DNA of 64,000 nt from Candidatus Sumerlaeota bacterium (GCA_012513815.1 JAAZBM010000011.1:124001-188000), one strand, 5' to 3'. Positions 53,661-63,080 are shown, counted from the first letter of the stretch. Notes: generated from the sequence alone by a model not told the origin. Program-made: numbers and translations.

Positions 53661-55364
53661 ATGATTGAACTTTTATGCATTCATAACATCGCGATTGTCG
53701 AAGAAGCAGCCATTGAGCTGCAGCCCGGACTGACTGTTATAACGGGCGAGACGGGGGCCGGAAAATCGATTCTGATGGAATCGCTAAAGCTAGCTCTGGG
53801 CGAAAGAGCAAGCACGGAGATGATTCGTTCGGGAGCGAAAAAGGCAAGCGTGGAAGCCGTCTTTAGCAACCTGACTGAGACGACTCTCGACTGGCTGAAC
53901 GAACGTGCGTTGCAGGACGACGACTCGCAAGAACTGATACCAACGGTCATCCTCAGACGAGAACTGAACGCCGCCGGACAATCACGGGCATATATCAATC
54001 ATCGACCGGTTCCGCTGACGCAACTCAAGGAGCTGTCGAATCTCCTTATCGATATTCACGGCCAACACGACGGCGCACTACTGTTCGGACAAGCGCACCA
54101 GTTGCGTCTGCTTGACAGCTACGGGAGCTACAACTCACTTCTCGTGGATTTTGCGAAGACGCGCGCCGAATACCGCACAGCTCTGGCAAAACTGAACACA
54201 CTGAAAAGCACCGCCGCCACAGCAATGCAACAACGGGCCTTTCTCGAGTTCCAAATCAACGAGATTGACGCCGCCAATCTGAGAATCGGCGAGGAAGCGC
54301 AACTCATCACGGAACACAAAAAGCTTGTCAACGCCGAACACATCATGCAACTTTGCGCGCAAGTCCAAACCATGCTATGCGAAAGCGAGAACGACCAGTT
54401 GCCCGCAAACACAATCATGGCGATGGCAACAAAACAACTCAATGAACTCGCACGTATCGACCCCGAGAAACAGATTCTTGCCGAGCGTGCACAGGACATT
54501 CGCATTGAAATTGAGGAATTGGTGAACGAACTGCGAAGCTATTCCGACAGCATCTCCACTGACCAACAAACGTTGGAAGCGATGGGCAACAGACTGCAGA
54601 TGATTGCGGACCTGAAGAAGAAATACGGCGGCGACACGGAAGCGATTCTCGAGTTTCGCAAGAGTATCGGCGAACAACTTGACACTATTCTGAATTATGA
54701 TTCGGAGATGGAAAAGCTCAACAACGAAATCAAGCCGTTGGAAATTCAGCTCGTGGCGCTAGCGAACAAGCTCAGCGAAAAACGAATCAAAACGGCGGCC
54801 GACTTCGCGAAACGTGTGACGACGGTCATGCGGGATCTTTCGCTGCCGAAAGCGAAACTGGATATCCTCCTGACGCCTCTCGGGCACAGCCCCGAAACCA
54901 TGCCCGCGCAGGGAAATGAAGAATGCGAGTTCATGATTACCATCAACGCGGGAGAAGAGCCAAAGTCGCTGCGAAAGGTCGCAAGCGGCGGCGAGATTAG
55001 CCGCATCATGCTCGCAATCAAGGCGGTGCTCGCGGACAAGGACGAAATCCAAACTCAAATCTTTGACGAAATCGACACCGGCATTAGTGGCGACGCCGCG
55101 ACAAAGGTCGGAGACAAGTTGGCCGAACTGGGAAAATCACGGCAGGTCATCGCCATCACGCATCTTCCTCAAATCGCGGCGCGAGCCGAATCGCATCTCA
55201 GCGTAGAAAAGAAGAACACCGCACACGCGCAAACATCCATCAATAGCATCGACGGTGAACAACGTGTCCAAACTATTGCGGCAATGATTGTCGGACATCC
55301 GCCGGACAAAGAAAGCATCCAATACGCCCGAGTGCTCTTGCAACGCAACCAGACTGAAAAATAA
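53661..55364 (+). CDS. recN: DNA repair ATPase RecN
   Basis: An SMC-like protein of 567 aa. Walker A GETGAGKSIL is at about residues 29-38, followed by LALGERAS and the Q-loop region LIDIHGQHDGALL. A central coiled-coil region runs at about 160-370. The ABC signature is KVASGGEISRIMLAIK, Walker B is IFDEIDTGISG, and VIAITHLPQIAARAE follows. It acts in double-strand-break repair. Downstream is an intrinsic terminator. Confidence 0.96.
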   Translation: MIELLCIHNIAIVEEAAIELQPGLTVITGETGAGKSILMESLKLALGERASTEMIRSGAKKASVEAVFSNLTETTLDWLNERALQDDDSQELIPTVILRRELNAAGQSRAYINHRPVPLTQLKELSNLLIDIHGQHDGALLFGQAHQLRLLDSYGSYNSLLVDFAKTRAEYRTALAKLNTLKSTAATAMQQRAFLEFQINEIDAANLRIGEEAQLITEHKKLVNAEHIMQLCAQVQTMLCESENDQLPANTIMAMATKQLNELARIDPEKQILAERAQDIRIEIEELVNELRSYSDSISTDQQTLEAMGNRLQMIADLKKKYGGDTEAILEFRKSIGEQLDTILNYDSEMEKLNNEIKPLEIQLVALANKLSEKRIKTAADFAKRVTTVMRDLSLPKAKLDILLTPLGHSPETMPAQGNEECEFMITINAGEEPKSLRKVASGGEISRIMLAIKAVLADKDEIQTQIFDEIDTGISGDAATKVGDKLAELGKSRQVIAITHLPQIAARAESHLSVEKKNTAHAQTSINSIDGEQRVQTIAAMIVGHPPDKESIQYARVLLQRNQTEK

Positions 55365-55369
55365 ACTAT

Positions 55370-55408
55370 AGCCCCCCGAAACACCAAATTCCGGAGGGCT
55401 AATTTTTT
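55370..55408 (+). terminator. Intrinsic terminator of recN
   Basis: AGCCCCCCGAA (from 55370) pairs with TTCCGGAGGGCT (to 55400), with one mismatch and one bulge. TTTTTT at 55403-55408 follows. Confidence 0.85.
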
Positions 55409-55422
55409 GCTAACGCAGTTGT

Positions 55423-55723
55423 CTATTTAAGGTCAAAAACACTCAAGCTAACGAGAAGAGGAACCCAATTGGCCCCCGTTATGTTACCGTTCACTTTTTT
55501 GAGCTTACCCTAAAGAGGGCCCTTAAGCGTATAGCTTCCATCCGTATCAAGCGTCCCATTGAGCAGATCAATCGCATCCGCTTTCAGATTTCCGGACAGT
55601 GTCAACACACTCGCAGACTTGTCAAGAACAAACTTCCCAACAGTTGCCGGAAGCCCCCATCACCGGACTAGCAGCCAACAAACTGACCAAGCCCACAATA
55701 CCAAAGATATTCTTTATGAACAT
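55423..55723 (-). pseudogene. Decayed gene for a small exported protein
   Basis: From ATG 55723 the frame reads a good signal peptide (NIFGIVGLVSLLAASPVMGAS) but stops soon after. Shifting frame near 55630-55655 gives a plausible continuation: FVLDKSASVLTLSGNLKADA, then IDLLNGTLDTDGSYTLKGPL. An in-frame TAG (55510-55512) follows, then KVNGNITGANWVPLLVSLSVF to a stop at 55423. The Asn/Gly/Thr pattern resembles autotransporter-like beta-solenoid proteins. One frameshift plus one nonsense codon point to a pseudogene rather than sequencing noise. It could also be an internally deleted remnant of a longer protein. Confidence 0.5.
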
Positions 55724-55895
55724 ATAAATGGCTTTGTAAACACTAAAAATCAGTAATTCAACCGAATGAACTAATTAAATTGTAGCACATTCTATCAGAT
55801 TTGCAACAATAATTAAACACGCATAACAACCGAAACAAAACGCTAAGATAGTAATGAAGAATCACGCCCCAATACTGTAAAACAAAGTGTTAAAA

Positions 55896-55971
55896 GCGAG
55901 AGTAGCTCAGTTGGTAGAGCTCTAGCCTTCCAAGCTTGCGGTCGCGGGTTCAAGTCCCGTCTCTCGCTCCA
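55896..55971 (+). tRNA. tRNA-Gly, anticodon TCC
   Basis: A 76-nt cloverleaf with acceptor stem GCGAGAG/CTCTCGC, discriminator T and an encoded CCA. The anticodon loop CTTCCAA reads TCC, and the T-loop is TTCAAGT. The anticodon stem has one T-T mismatch. Confidence 0.96.
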
Positions 55972-55978
55972 GATTTAT

Positions 55979-56021
55979 ACCGCTCAAACTCGACACAACA
56001 AGGGATTGAGCGGTTTGTTTT
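55979..56021 (+). terminator. Intrinsic terminator of tRNA-Gly
   Basis: ACCGCTCAA (55979-55987) pairs perfectly with TTGAGCGGT (56006-56014), followed by TTGTTTTA. It lies 8 bases after the tRNA. Confidence 0.88.
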
Positions 56022-56161
56022 ATCCCAAATAAACAACAGCCGATGCCCTAGCCAAGAATCTTTCGCGGCATAAACCGCGCACTCTCTTATACTTTTATGA
56101 TGATACATTGCAGCACCTAATTCCGTTATCAACCAACGATACGATTCGAACGAGGTTATGT

Positions 56162-57448
56162 ATGAATACGAAACAACTTTTGATGACGGCAATCGGCGTC
56201 GCGGTCACCGCCATCGCAATGGCAGTCAACGATTACGTCTTCTACTCCGCGCGAACATCGCCCGCCGACACAGCACCCAGTATTACCACTCAAACCGAGC
56301 AAGCCATATGGGATGCCACGCAACCCGGCGCAACAATCACTCTCGGCCAAGACGACATGACGACCGACCTCCCACGTATTCCATGGCAAATGACTGCGGG
56401 AGGGCCGCAATTGCTCTTCGCGGATGACCCCGAGTATCTGGCAGAACCCGAGGGAATCGCCGTTCGCGAAGTCGTTCGCCCGGGAGTTGTCAGAATCGAA
56501 ACATACAACTGCCCACTCGTCGCCCAAACGAAGGACGGATACACCACCGACTCGAAACTCGGCACTCCGCTCGACCGGAAGCTCTCGCTGGTCATCGAGA
56601 ATCTCAGCAAATCGCCAATGACGCTCAAGTGGAAACGCTACTCGTACCCGACGCCATCAACCGATTATCTGCAGGTCGCGAAGAAAGCGATACTCGGTTA
56701 TTTCGATGAGAATTCCACCACGCCCCAAACACGCGTCATCGCGCCCGAAGCCGTCGAAGTCCTCGACCCGGCAATGGAGAACATCCTTGTTCACTATAAC
56801 GAACTCGCGAACACATTTCACGAAATCGAAATCAGCCAGCCTGCACGCATCTCGCTGATTCAATGCGCCCCGGAAACGCCAACGCTCGAAGCAGCCAAGC
56901 GCGCAAAGCCAATAAAATCACCGAACTTCTTCCCCGCGCGCGGCATATTCCCGTTCTCCGAATACATCATTCGGAACGCACCCGAATACGTCATCGACAC
57001 TGCCCGTGGCCCAGTACAACTGATGCTCAATGACGGCAACTTTTTCACGGGACTCCTCGGGCGCGACACCACCAAACCATTTGTCGGCTGCTCGGTCAAT
57101 AGCCACTACGGCGTTCTCTACAAATGCAAACTCACCTACACTAGCACCGACGAACGCCCACTGGCCGTCCTGACATGGAATTACGACAAAGGCTCCGAAT
57201 ACGACAAGAACATCATCGGCGGATTGCCCATGGAAACTCCCGGCAAATTCAAGCCCGGACTTATCGCTATCCCTAGCGACGAACCCGTCCTGCCCCACGT
57301 CCCCAAGGCTTGCCTCCTTCAAATCCTGCCGCCGCCACCCAAAGGCACCACCGCCACCATCGAATTCACCTACACCCCGCCCGGCGCGTGTGTCCTGCCC
57401 TCACCCATCGTCTTCATGCCACTCAACACCAAGCGCCCCTTGCAATAG
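56162..57448 (+). CDS. Membrane-anchored or exported protein of unknown function
   Basis: The N-terminal hydrophobic segment LLMTAIGVAVTAIAMAVNDYVFY is an uncleaved anchor or a signal peptide. The rest is soluble and beta-rich, with DRKLSLVIENLSKSPMTLKWKRYSYP, an immunoglobulin-like strand pattern near 155. Further on are GCSVNSHYGVLYKCKLTY and AVLTWNYDKGSEYDKNIIGGL. It ends in a Pro-rich stretch (LPPPPKGTTATIEFTYTPPG). It is 428 aa, from ATG 56162 with GAGG six bases upstream. I recognise no family. It lies between tRNA-Gly and the AKR-like gene. Confidence 0.65.
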   Translation: MNTKQLLMTAIGVAVTAIAMAVNDYVFYSARTSPADTAPSITTQTEQAIWDATQPGATITLGQDDMTTDLPRIPWQMTAGGPQLLFADDPEYLAEPEGIAVREVVRPGVVRIETYNCPLVAQTKDGYTTDSKLGTPLDRKLSLVIENLSKSPMTLKWKRYSYPTPSTDYLQVAKKAILGYFDENSTTPQTRVIAPEAVEVLDPAMENILVHYNELANTFHEIEISQPARISLIQCAPETPTLEAAKRAKPIKSPNFFPARGIFPFSEYIIRNAPEYVIDTARGPVQLMLNDGNFFTGLLGRDTTKPFVGCSVNSHYGVLYKCKLTYTSTDERPLAVLTWNYDKGSEYDKNIIGGLPMETPGKFKPGLIAIPSDEPVLPHVPKACLLQILPPPPKGTTATIEFTYTPPGACVLPSPIVFMPLNTKRPLQ

Positions 57449-57542
57449 CGGTCACGCCGACGCCTATTGTTTCTCGGGAATTATTGCCGATGGTCAGGGA
57501 TATGTTTTGTATCAATCTTATCGGATAAGAAAAGGTTATTTG

Positions 57543-58697
57543 ATGAAGTATAGGCAACTAGGACACACCGGACTACGAGTCAGCGAAATCGGTTTAGGCG
57601 GTGAATGGCTCGAACGCCATTCCACGGAAGAAGTCAAGGCAGTCATCGACCGCTGCGACGACCACGGCATCAACATTCTGGATTGTTGGATGTCGAACCC
57701 AAAGGTGCGGATGGATATCGGCGCGGCAATCGAGGGACGCCGCGGACGATGGATTGTTCAGGGACACATCGGCTCAACATGGAAAAACGGGCAGTATGAC
57801 AGATCCCGCGATGTCACGGTAGCGCGCAAAGCATTCGACGATTTGCTCAAGTATCTACGCACCGACTACATCGATTTAGGCATGATACACTTCTGCGACG
57901 AGGTCAAAGATTTCGAACAGATTATGAACGGGAAGTTCATCGAACTGGTTCACGAACTCAAAAGAAACGGTATCATTCGCTACGTCGGATTCAGTTCGCA
58001 CAACCCGATTGTCGCCAAAATGGCGGCCGAGAGCGGAGAAATTGACATGCTGCTGTTTAGCATCAATCCCGCCTTTGACATCATGCCCGCCATGGAAGAC
58101 TTTGTCAATGTTCTGGCAGACAACAAGGCCGTCAAAGAGATGAAATTGTCGATGGGCATCGCGCCCGAACGACAGGCGCTCTATCGCACTTGCGAAGCCC
58201 TCGGCATCGGCATCACCGTCATGAAAGGCTATGCCGGAAGCCGTCTGTTCGCGCCCGAAACATCGCCATTCGGCATCGCGCTGACACCGGTGCAATGCCT
58301 GCACTACGCGCTGACACATCCCGCCGTCGCCTCGGTGATGGTCGGCTACGACACCCCCGAACACGTCGATGCGGCAGTTGCATACGAAACCGCAACAATG
58401 GACGAAAAAGACTACGCGACAGTACTCGCCAACGCGCCACAAAACGCATACAAAGGGCAATGCACCTATTGCGGACACTGCGCGCCATGCCCCGAAAAAA
58501 TTGACATCGCGATGGTCAACAAACTCTACGACTTAGCCACAATGCAGAAAGATATGCCAAGCACCATCCGCGCCCACTACCAAGGGCTGACCGCGAACGC
58601 GTCAGATTGCATTGCATGCGGAGCCTGCGAAAAACGTTGTCCCTTCGGCGTCATTGTCACCGACCGAATGAAAAAAGCAGCCAACCTCTTCCGATAA
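57543..58697 (+). CDS. Aldo/keto-reductase-like protein with C-terminal two-cluster ferredoxin domain
   Basis: The TIM-barrel start MKYRQLGHTGLRVSEIGLGG and RTDYIDLGMIHFCDE, KRNGIIRYVGFSSHNP and GIGITVMKGYAGSRL place it in the predicted AKR-ferredoxin group. The classical Tyr and Lys of the AKR catalytic tetrad are absent: LDCWMSNPKVR replaces DTAxxYG, and IVQGHIGS replaces xxTK. The tail has CTYCGHCAPCP and CIACGACEKRCP, binding two [4Fe-4S] clusters. Start ATG 57543 has AAGG upstream; it is 384 aa. It is probably an anaerobic redox enzyme of unknown substrate. Confidence 0.88.
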   Translation: MKYRQLGHTGLRVSEIGLGGEWLERHSTEEVKAVIDRCDDHGINILDCWMSNPKVRMDIGAAIEGRRGRWIVQGHIGSTWKNGQYDRSRDVTVARKAFDDLLKYLRTDYIDLGMIHFCDEVKDFEQIMNGKFIELVHELKRNGIIRYVGFSSHNPIVAKMAAESGEIDMLLFSINPAFDIMPAMEDFVNVLADNKAVKEMKLSMGIAPERQALYRTCEALGIGITVMKGYAGSRLFAPETSPFGIALTPVQCLHYALTHPAVASVMVGYDTPEHVDAAVAYETATMDEKDYATVLANAPQNAYKGQCTYCGHCAPCPEKIDIAMVNKLYDLATMQKDMPSTIRAHYQGLTANASDCIACGACEKRCPFGVIVTDRMKKAANLFR

Positions 58698-58797
58698 AAC
58701 TACCAAAACAACAAGGTAAGGATAATAGGAAATGGCATACTGTTGTTGTAGCGATGCATGAATAGGAGAAATGTTCTGTGCGGGAGCAAGGGGATAG

Positions 58798-58874
58798 TGG
58801 TGGGCAATACTGGGATCGAACCAGTGACCTCCGCCATGTGAGGGCGGCACTCTAACCAGCTGAGCTAATTGCCC
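58798..58874 (-). tRNA. tRNA-Val, anticodon CAC
   Basis: A 77-nt cloverleaf with acceptor GGGCAAT/ATTGCCC, discriminator A and an encoded CCA. The anticodon stem CCGCC/GGCGG carries loop CTCACAT, which reads CAC. It is isolated between the AKR-like gene and the isomerase gene. Confidence 0.97.
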
Positions 58875-59014
58875 ACTTGCAAGAGTTTTTTACCTATAAC
58901 TATCTCGGCTATTCACATTTTATCGTCGCATTTTCGCCCGCCTAAATAATAGTATTCTTCAAGCCGTATGGTTTTGTTTTTGCGGCAAATTTGTGTGAAT
59001 ATGAGCGTGTTATT

Positions 59015-60016
59015 ATGAATCGACCTATTACGATTTTTACGGGTCAATGGGCTGACCTTCCTTTTGATGTTTTGTGCGAGAAGCTCGTCAAGTTTGGTTA
59101 TGACGGTGTGGAGCCGTGCTGCTGGGGCGATCACTTTGATGTCGTGGCGGCGGCAACAAATCCGGATTATGTCAAGCAGTGGCGTGCGCGTCTCGACAGT
59201 TTTGGGCTGAAGGTTTTTAGCATTAGCAATCATCTTGTTGGTCAGGCGATTTGTGACCGGATTGATGAGCGTCATCGCGCTCTTGTCACTCCCGAGGTGT
59301 GGGGTGACGGTGATCCCGAGGGCGTGCGTCAACGTGCCGCGGAGAATATGAAGATGGCCGCTCGTGCCGCCAAGGCGCTGGGCGTTGATGTCGTCAATGG
59401 ATTCACGGGCAGTCCCATCTGGCATCTGCTCTACTCGTTCCCGGCGGTGCCTTCGCATATGATTGAGGATGGCTACAAGGAGTTTGCAGCGCGGTTTCTT
59501 CCGATTCTGGATGAGTTCCAGAGATGTGGCGTCAAGTTTGCACTCGAGGTGCATCCGACGGAAATCGCGTTTGATTTTGTCACGTGCGAGAAGGCGTTGC
59601 AAGCACTGGATTATCACCCGTGTTTTGGGTTCAATTATGACCCGAGTCATTTGGCGTATCAGGGTGTTGACTATGTGCGGTTCCTTTATCATTTCCGCGA
59701 TCGCATTTTCCATGCGCACATGAAGGATGTGTGGTGGAATCCGACGGCCGGTGTGAGTGGCGTGTTTGGCGGACATCTGGAGTTTGGTGATATGCGCCGT
59801 TATTGGAACTTCCGTTCGCTCGGTCATGGGCGTGTGGATTTCGAGGAGATTCTGCGTGCGTTGAATGACATTGATTATCAGGGTCCGCTTTCGGTCGAGT
59901 GGGAGGATTCGGGCATGGATCGCGAGCATGGCGCGGCTGAGGCGTGTGCCTTCTTGAAAAAGAAAGACTTCCCGCCGTCGACAATTCGGTTTGATGCGGC
60001 CTTCGAGAAAGAATAA
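59015..60016 (+). CDS. Sugar phosphate isomerase/epimerase (xylose-isomerase-like barrel)
   Basis: An AP-endonuclease-2-type TIM barrel. Candidate metal ligands appear in order: Glu in [13 protein letters not shown], Asp and His in [11 protein letters not shown], His in IFHAHMKD, and Glu in [12 protein letters not shown]. It is 333 aa from ATG 59015. Codon third positions are T/G-rich, in clear contrast to the C/A-rich gene just upstream. Substrate unknown; relatives act on inositols or keto-sugars. Confidence 0.88.
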   Translation: MNRPITIFTGQWADLPFDVLCEKLVKFGYDGVEPCCWGDHFDVVAAATNPDYVKQWRARLDSFGLKVFSISNHLVGQAICDRIDERHRALVTPEVWGDGDPEGVRQRAAENMKMAARAAKALGVDVVNGFTGSPIWHLLYSFPAVPSHMIEDGYKEFAARFLPILDEFQRCGVKFALEVHPTEIAFDFVTCEKALQALDYHPCFGFNYDPSHLAYQGVDYVRFLYHFRDRIFHAHMKDVWWNPTAGVSGVFGGHLEFGDMRRYWNFRSLGHGRVDFEEILRALNDIDYQGPLSVEWEDSGMDREHGAAEACAFLKKKDFPPSTIRFDAAFEKE

Positions 60017-60101
60017 TCTTTTGCCCCGCTGACAGGCTTTTTATCCGGCGCCGCGTGTGATGACTCATTCATCATTCGCGGCGTCATTTCATGTTTAGGC
60101 G

Positions 60102-62870
60102 CTATTCGAGTTCAATCCAGACAGGTTTGCGCATCAGCGCATAACTCTTGCCGGGGCGCAATTGCTGCGGATAAACCAGCAACTTCTCGCCTTTAAACTT
60201 TCCCTGTTCATTGACGCCTTTGGCGATACGCTTGATGAGGTATTCTCCACGCTCCGCCGGGTTCATCGCTTGAACGGTCAGTGTCGCTGATGTTGCTTCG
60301 ACATCGTAATCCAACCATCCCTGCATCATCGGTGTGAAGACGGGAACGCTCAGTTTCCCTTTCATTTCGTTGGGCAGTTTGGGATCGAAAAATAATGTTT
60401 CGCTGTAGGGGTCATACGAGAATCCGGTGATGGCCTCGGCCACACGCCATGATGACATGGTTGCGGGGCTACCTTGCACCGAGACGGATTTGCCTGTCTG
60501 TGCGTCAATCCGCAGCGGCTGGCGCCACGGGTCAGACATACTCCATTCGCAACGAATCAGCCGCGTCATCGGCATCATCGCCAAATCGGCCGAAGGGCTA
60601 CCAATGAAGGCTTCCGCGATAAGTTGTGCCATCAGCGGCGCAAGATGAACGACATCCGGCAAACCAACGCCTTTGGCATTGACAACCGGGTAGAACCCAA
60701 ATCCGGACGCATCCGTTTCTGTGATGTGTGTTGCGATGAGACTGGCACACGCCGCGGCAAGCTGACTATCAGAGAGTATTACGCGCATCCCCTGCAGTGG
60801 GCCACGCAAGAACCAGTCGCCCGCCAATGCCGATGCAAAGCTCGCATCCGTCGTTGTGTCCAGACGAGGAATGCCGGCGTCACGCAGGAATTTCGTCGCG
60901 TAATCCGAGGCCAGTGCATTGGCCTGCGCCGCAAAGGAATCAGAGGCATGACGGTTGTGGTCTTTCATTTTGTCGGGCGGAACAATGCCACTCAACCACG
61001 CCCCCGCACGCAACGCCGCAATGCGTATGCCTGTGCCATAGGAGCTTGTGCCGCTCGTCGGAGTGTCGACGGTATAAACCGAAAAATCGCCGCACTTTTG
61101 CATCTGCTTGAGCATCGCGGAAATCTTCGGCGCGACCATCTTGCCCAATTCTGTGTTGTGCCGCTGACGAATCAGCGATACCAGTGAAACGACCATCTGT
61201 GCGGGCAAATCCACGCGTCCCGTCACCGTGGCGAATTCCTTAGGCATCGTGAGTCCTTCGTGTATGTCGCCAATCATCGGGGGCACATTTCCGTGCTCGT
61301 CGGTGAGATTCGCGAACTGCGACAACTCGGAGGCGTCCAGCCGCGGGAAGGCCGCGCTCAGGAAACCATACGATTCCAACCGATGCGACATCATGCCCGC
61401 TATGCCACGCCCCGAAGCAACTGACGGCATCATCATGAAGCGCCCGTCGTCCAGCAAAACGGAGTTGGTCACGAGAGCGGACAAATCGTTGACCATACGC
61501 ACTTTGAGGATGGTCGGGTAGTTCGATTGCATCACCGAGCGATGCCATGCCGCGGTCTTCGACTTCAACAGTTTGCGGTTGTCAGCCAAATCGGTCGCCA
61601 CTTGGAAGGCGTCGCCCCAACGCACTGCCGACATTGTTTTCAGCACGGGATTGCTTGCGGTCTTTGGATAAATCGTCGGCGCATGCCATGCCACAATGTA
61701 AGGCACTATGCGGCGTTCTTGTGGCGCAAGATGCAACGACGCTCCCACGACAGCGCCATTTCTCGCGTGCTTTGTGCTATCGAAACTCGCGACGTTCGCC
61801 CATGTTTCGCCATCCTGGGGCGGCACTGCGCCGGAGGCATAGGGACGTTGTGTCGACTCAAAAGTCTTCCACCACGAAACATTCGACTCATCCAAATCGC
61901 GATGCAAAATCCGATTGGCCAGAACTCCCGATGTTTCAACACCGACGAACATCGTGCCGGTAAAGGTCGCGGCGCGTGTCGCCGGAACAGAAACAGCAGA
62001 CATCATTACTCCATAGAGGCTGTCGGTGCTCAGGGCATCGTGGCGCATCGTCGGCCAGACATCAAAGCTGTCGCCAGGTGTGCGGCTGCCGCCGGAACCA
62101 ATCACGTTTGGTACAAACAATTCGGTGCCAACCGCAACCGGAGAATTGGTCGGGTTGGTCAAATCCAGTTCAATCACCATGGCCGGATAAGAGGAATCTT
62201 TTTCTTCGCCAATCACCATCGGGCTCCATGCGTTGATGGCAACCTTGAGCGGGCGCACAGGCTCGAAATCCAGATTTTCCAGCCGCATAAATGGCCATGC
62301 GGCCTGAGCGTGTATGGCCTGTAGCGCCGGAAGATTCGCGAGCGCAGGACTCTGCAAACTCGGACGACTGCTGTCAAGACAGAGCAATGTGGCCTTACCA
62401 CCGCCCGAGTATGTTTTGACTGATAATGCCAGAACCATGCCCGACAAACTGATGGACGAATCATAATTGTTCATGATTGAAGCGGCGCCAAAACGGCCGT
62501 CGGCATACAGTTCAATCGCGCCGGTACCGATGCCACCAACGGGCATTCCATGATCCCAGTAGTTGCCGCCGTAGAGACCGCCATAAGAAGTGGCAGTTCC
62601 GTCCGCGGCGTTCCATGTGCCCGGCATGCGGGAGCTAAGGGTCGGAATGGCAGGATAAGGAGTCGGCTTGGGTGTCGGTTTGGGAGGCTTTATAGGACGA
62701 GGCTTCGGGCGGGGCCTGGGAGTCGGAGTCAATTCCACAGGCTGTTGCTGATACTCTTGTTGTGAACGGCGTCCGAAGAAACTAAAAAACTGCGCCGACG
62801 CATTCTCGGAGAAAACGCACGAAATTATTACAACCAACCCTGATAAATAAAAACGTTGCCGGGGATGCAA
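60102..62870 (-). CDS. Secreted GH116-like (bile-acid beta-glucosidase type) protein
   Basis: A signal peptide (SGLVVIISCVFSENASAQ) is followed by a Pro/Lys-rich linker at about 48-75 (TPRPRPKPRPIKPPKPTPKP). A domain then opens MPVGGIGTGAIELYADGRFGAASIMNN, recalling the N-terminus of GBA2/GH116 glucosidases. The C-terminal half is helical, as in an alpha/alpha barrel (SHRLESYGFLSAAFPRLDASEL, AEAITGFSYDPYSETLFFDP). I could not place the catalytic Glu and Asp with confidence. The start is a TTG (62870) with AGGAG nine bases upstream. It is 922 aa. The family call is tentative. Confidence 0.6.
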   Translation of the reverse strand: MHPRQRFYLSGLVVIISCVFSENASAQFFSFFGRRSQQEYQQQPVELTPTPRPRPKPRPIKPPKPTPKPTPYPAIPTLSSRMPGTWNAADGTATSYGGLYGGNYWDHGMPVGGIGTGAIELYADGRFGAASIMNNYDSSISLSGMVLALSVKTYSGGGKATLLCLDSSRPSLQSPALANLPALQAIHAQAAWPFMRLENLDFEPVRPLKVAINAWSPMVIGEEKDSSYPAMVIELDLTNPTNSPVAVGTELFVPNVIGSGGSRTPGDSFDVWPTMRHDALSTDSLYGVMMSAVSVPATRAATFTGTMFVGVETSGVLANRILHRDLDESNVSWWKTFESTQRPYASGAVPPQDGETWANVASFDSTKHARNGAVVGASLHLAPQERRIVPYIVAWHAPTIYPKTASNPVLKTMSAVRWGDAFQVATDLADNRKLLKSKTAAWHRSVMQSNYPTILKVRMVNDLSALVTNSVLLDDGRFMMMPSVASGRGIAGMMSHRLESYGFLSAAFPRLDASELSQFANLTDEHGNVPPMIGDIHEGLTMPKEFATVTGRVDLPAQMVVSLVSLIRQRHNTELGKMVAPKISAMLKQMQKCGDFSVYTVDTPTSGTSSYGTGIRIAALRAGAWLSGIVPPDKMKDHNRHASDSFAAQANALASDYATKFLRDAGIPRLDTTTDASFASALAGDWFLRGPLQGMRVILSDSQLAAACASLIATHITETDASGFGFYPVVNAKGVGLPDVVHLAPLMAQLIAEAFIGSPSADLAMMPMTRLIRCEWSMSDPWRQPLRIDAQTGKSVSVQGSPATMSSWRVAEAITGFSYDPYSETLFFDPKLPNEMKGKLSVPVFTPMMQGWLDYDVEATSATLTVQAMNPAERGEYLIKRIAKGVNEQGKFKGEKLLVYPQQLRPGKSYALMRKPVWIELE

Positions 62871-63009
62871 TTTTTATAACTCTCCTACATAAGCTGTGGT
62901 GAAAACAATCGATTTTCACAACAGTAGAATTATGACAATATAATAATATTATGCTCAAAAAAGCAAAATCTTTGTTTCGCTTCAGGCTGCAACCGGGAAA
63001 ATAGAGAGA

Positions 63010-63041
63010 ACCGCCGCGAAACCGGATGATTCTGCGGCGGT
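63010..63041 (-). terminator. Terminator-like hairpin after the pseudopilin gene
   Basis: ACCGCCGC (63010-63017) pairs perfectly with GCGGCGGT (63034-63041). The minus-strand tail is TCTCTCTATTTT, moderately T-rich. Confidence 0.65.
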
Positions 63042-63080
63042 ATCAACTCTTTGCTTTGCTAAAAATAAAAAGGCGAAAGA

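Noticed and set aside
6947-58874. The two tRNA-Val genes as attachment or recombination sites bounding an element
   Set aside because: They are in the same orientation with different anticodon stems, no integrase or direct-repeat remnant lies beside them, and the DNA between is mostly housekeeping genes.
58740-59014. Replication origin at the composition switch
   Set aside because: No DnaA-box cluster, AT-rich unwinding block, dnaA, dnaN or parAB is visible, and a second opposite switch near 10 kb makes an origin alone insufficient.
58913-59929. 338-codon minus-strand frame opposite the sugar isomerase
   Set aside because: The plus frame has ordered metal ligands and family length. The minus frame is rich in Ile/Thr/Arg/His, as expected from antisense.
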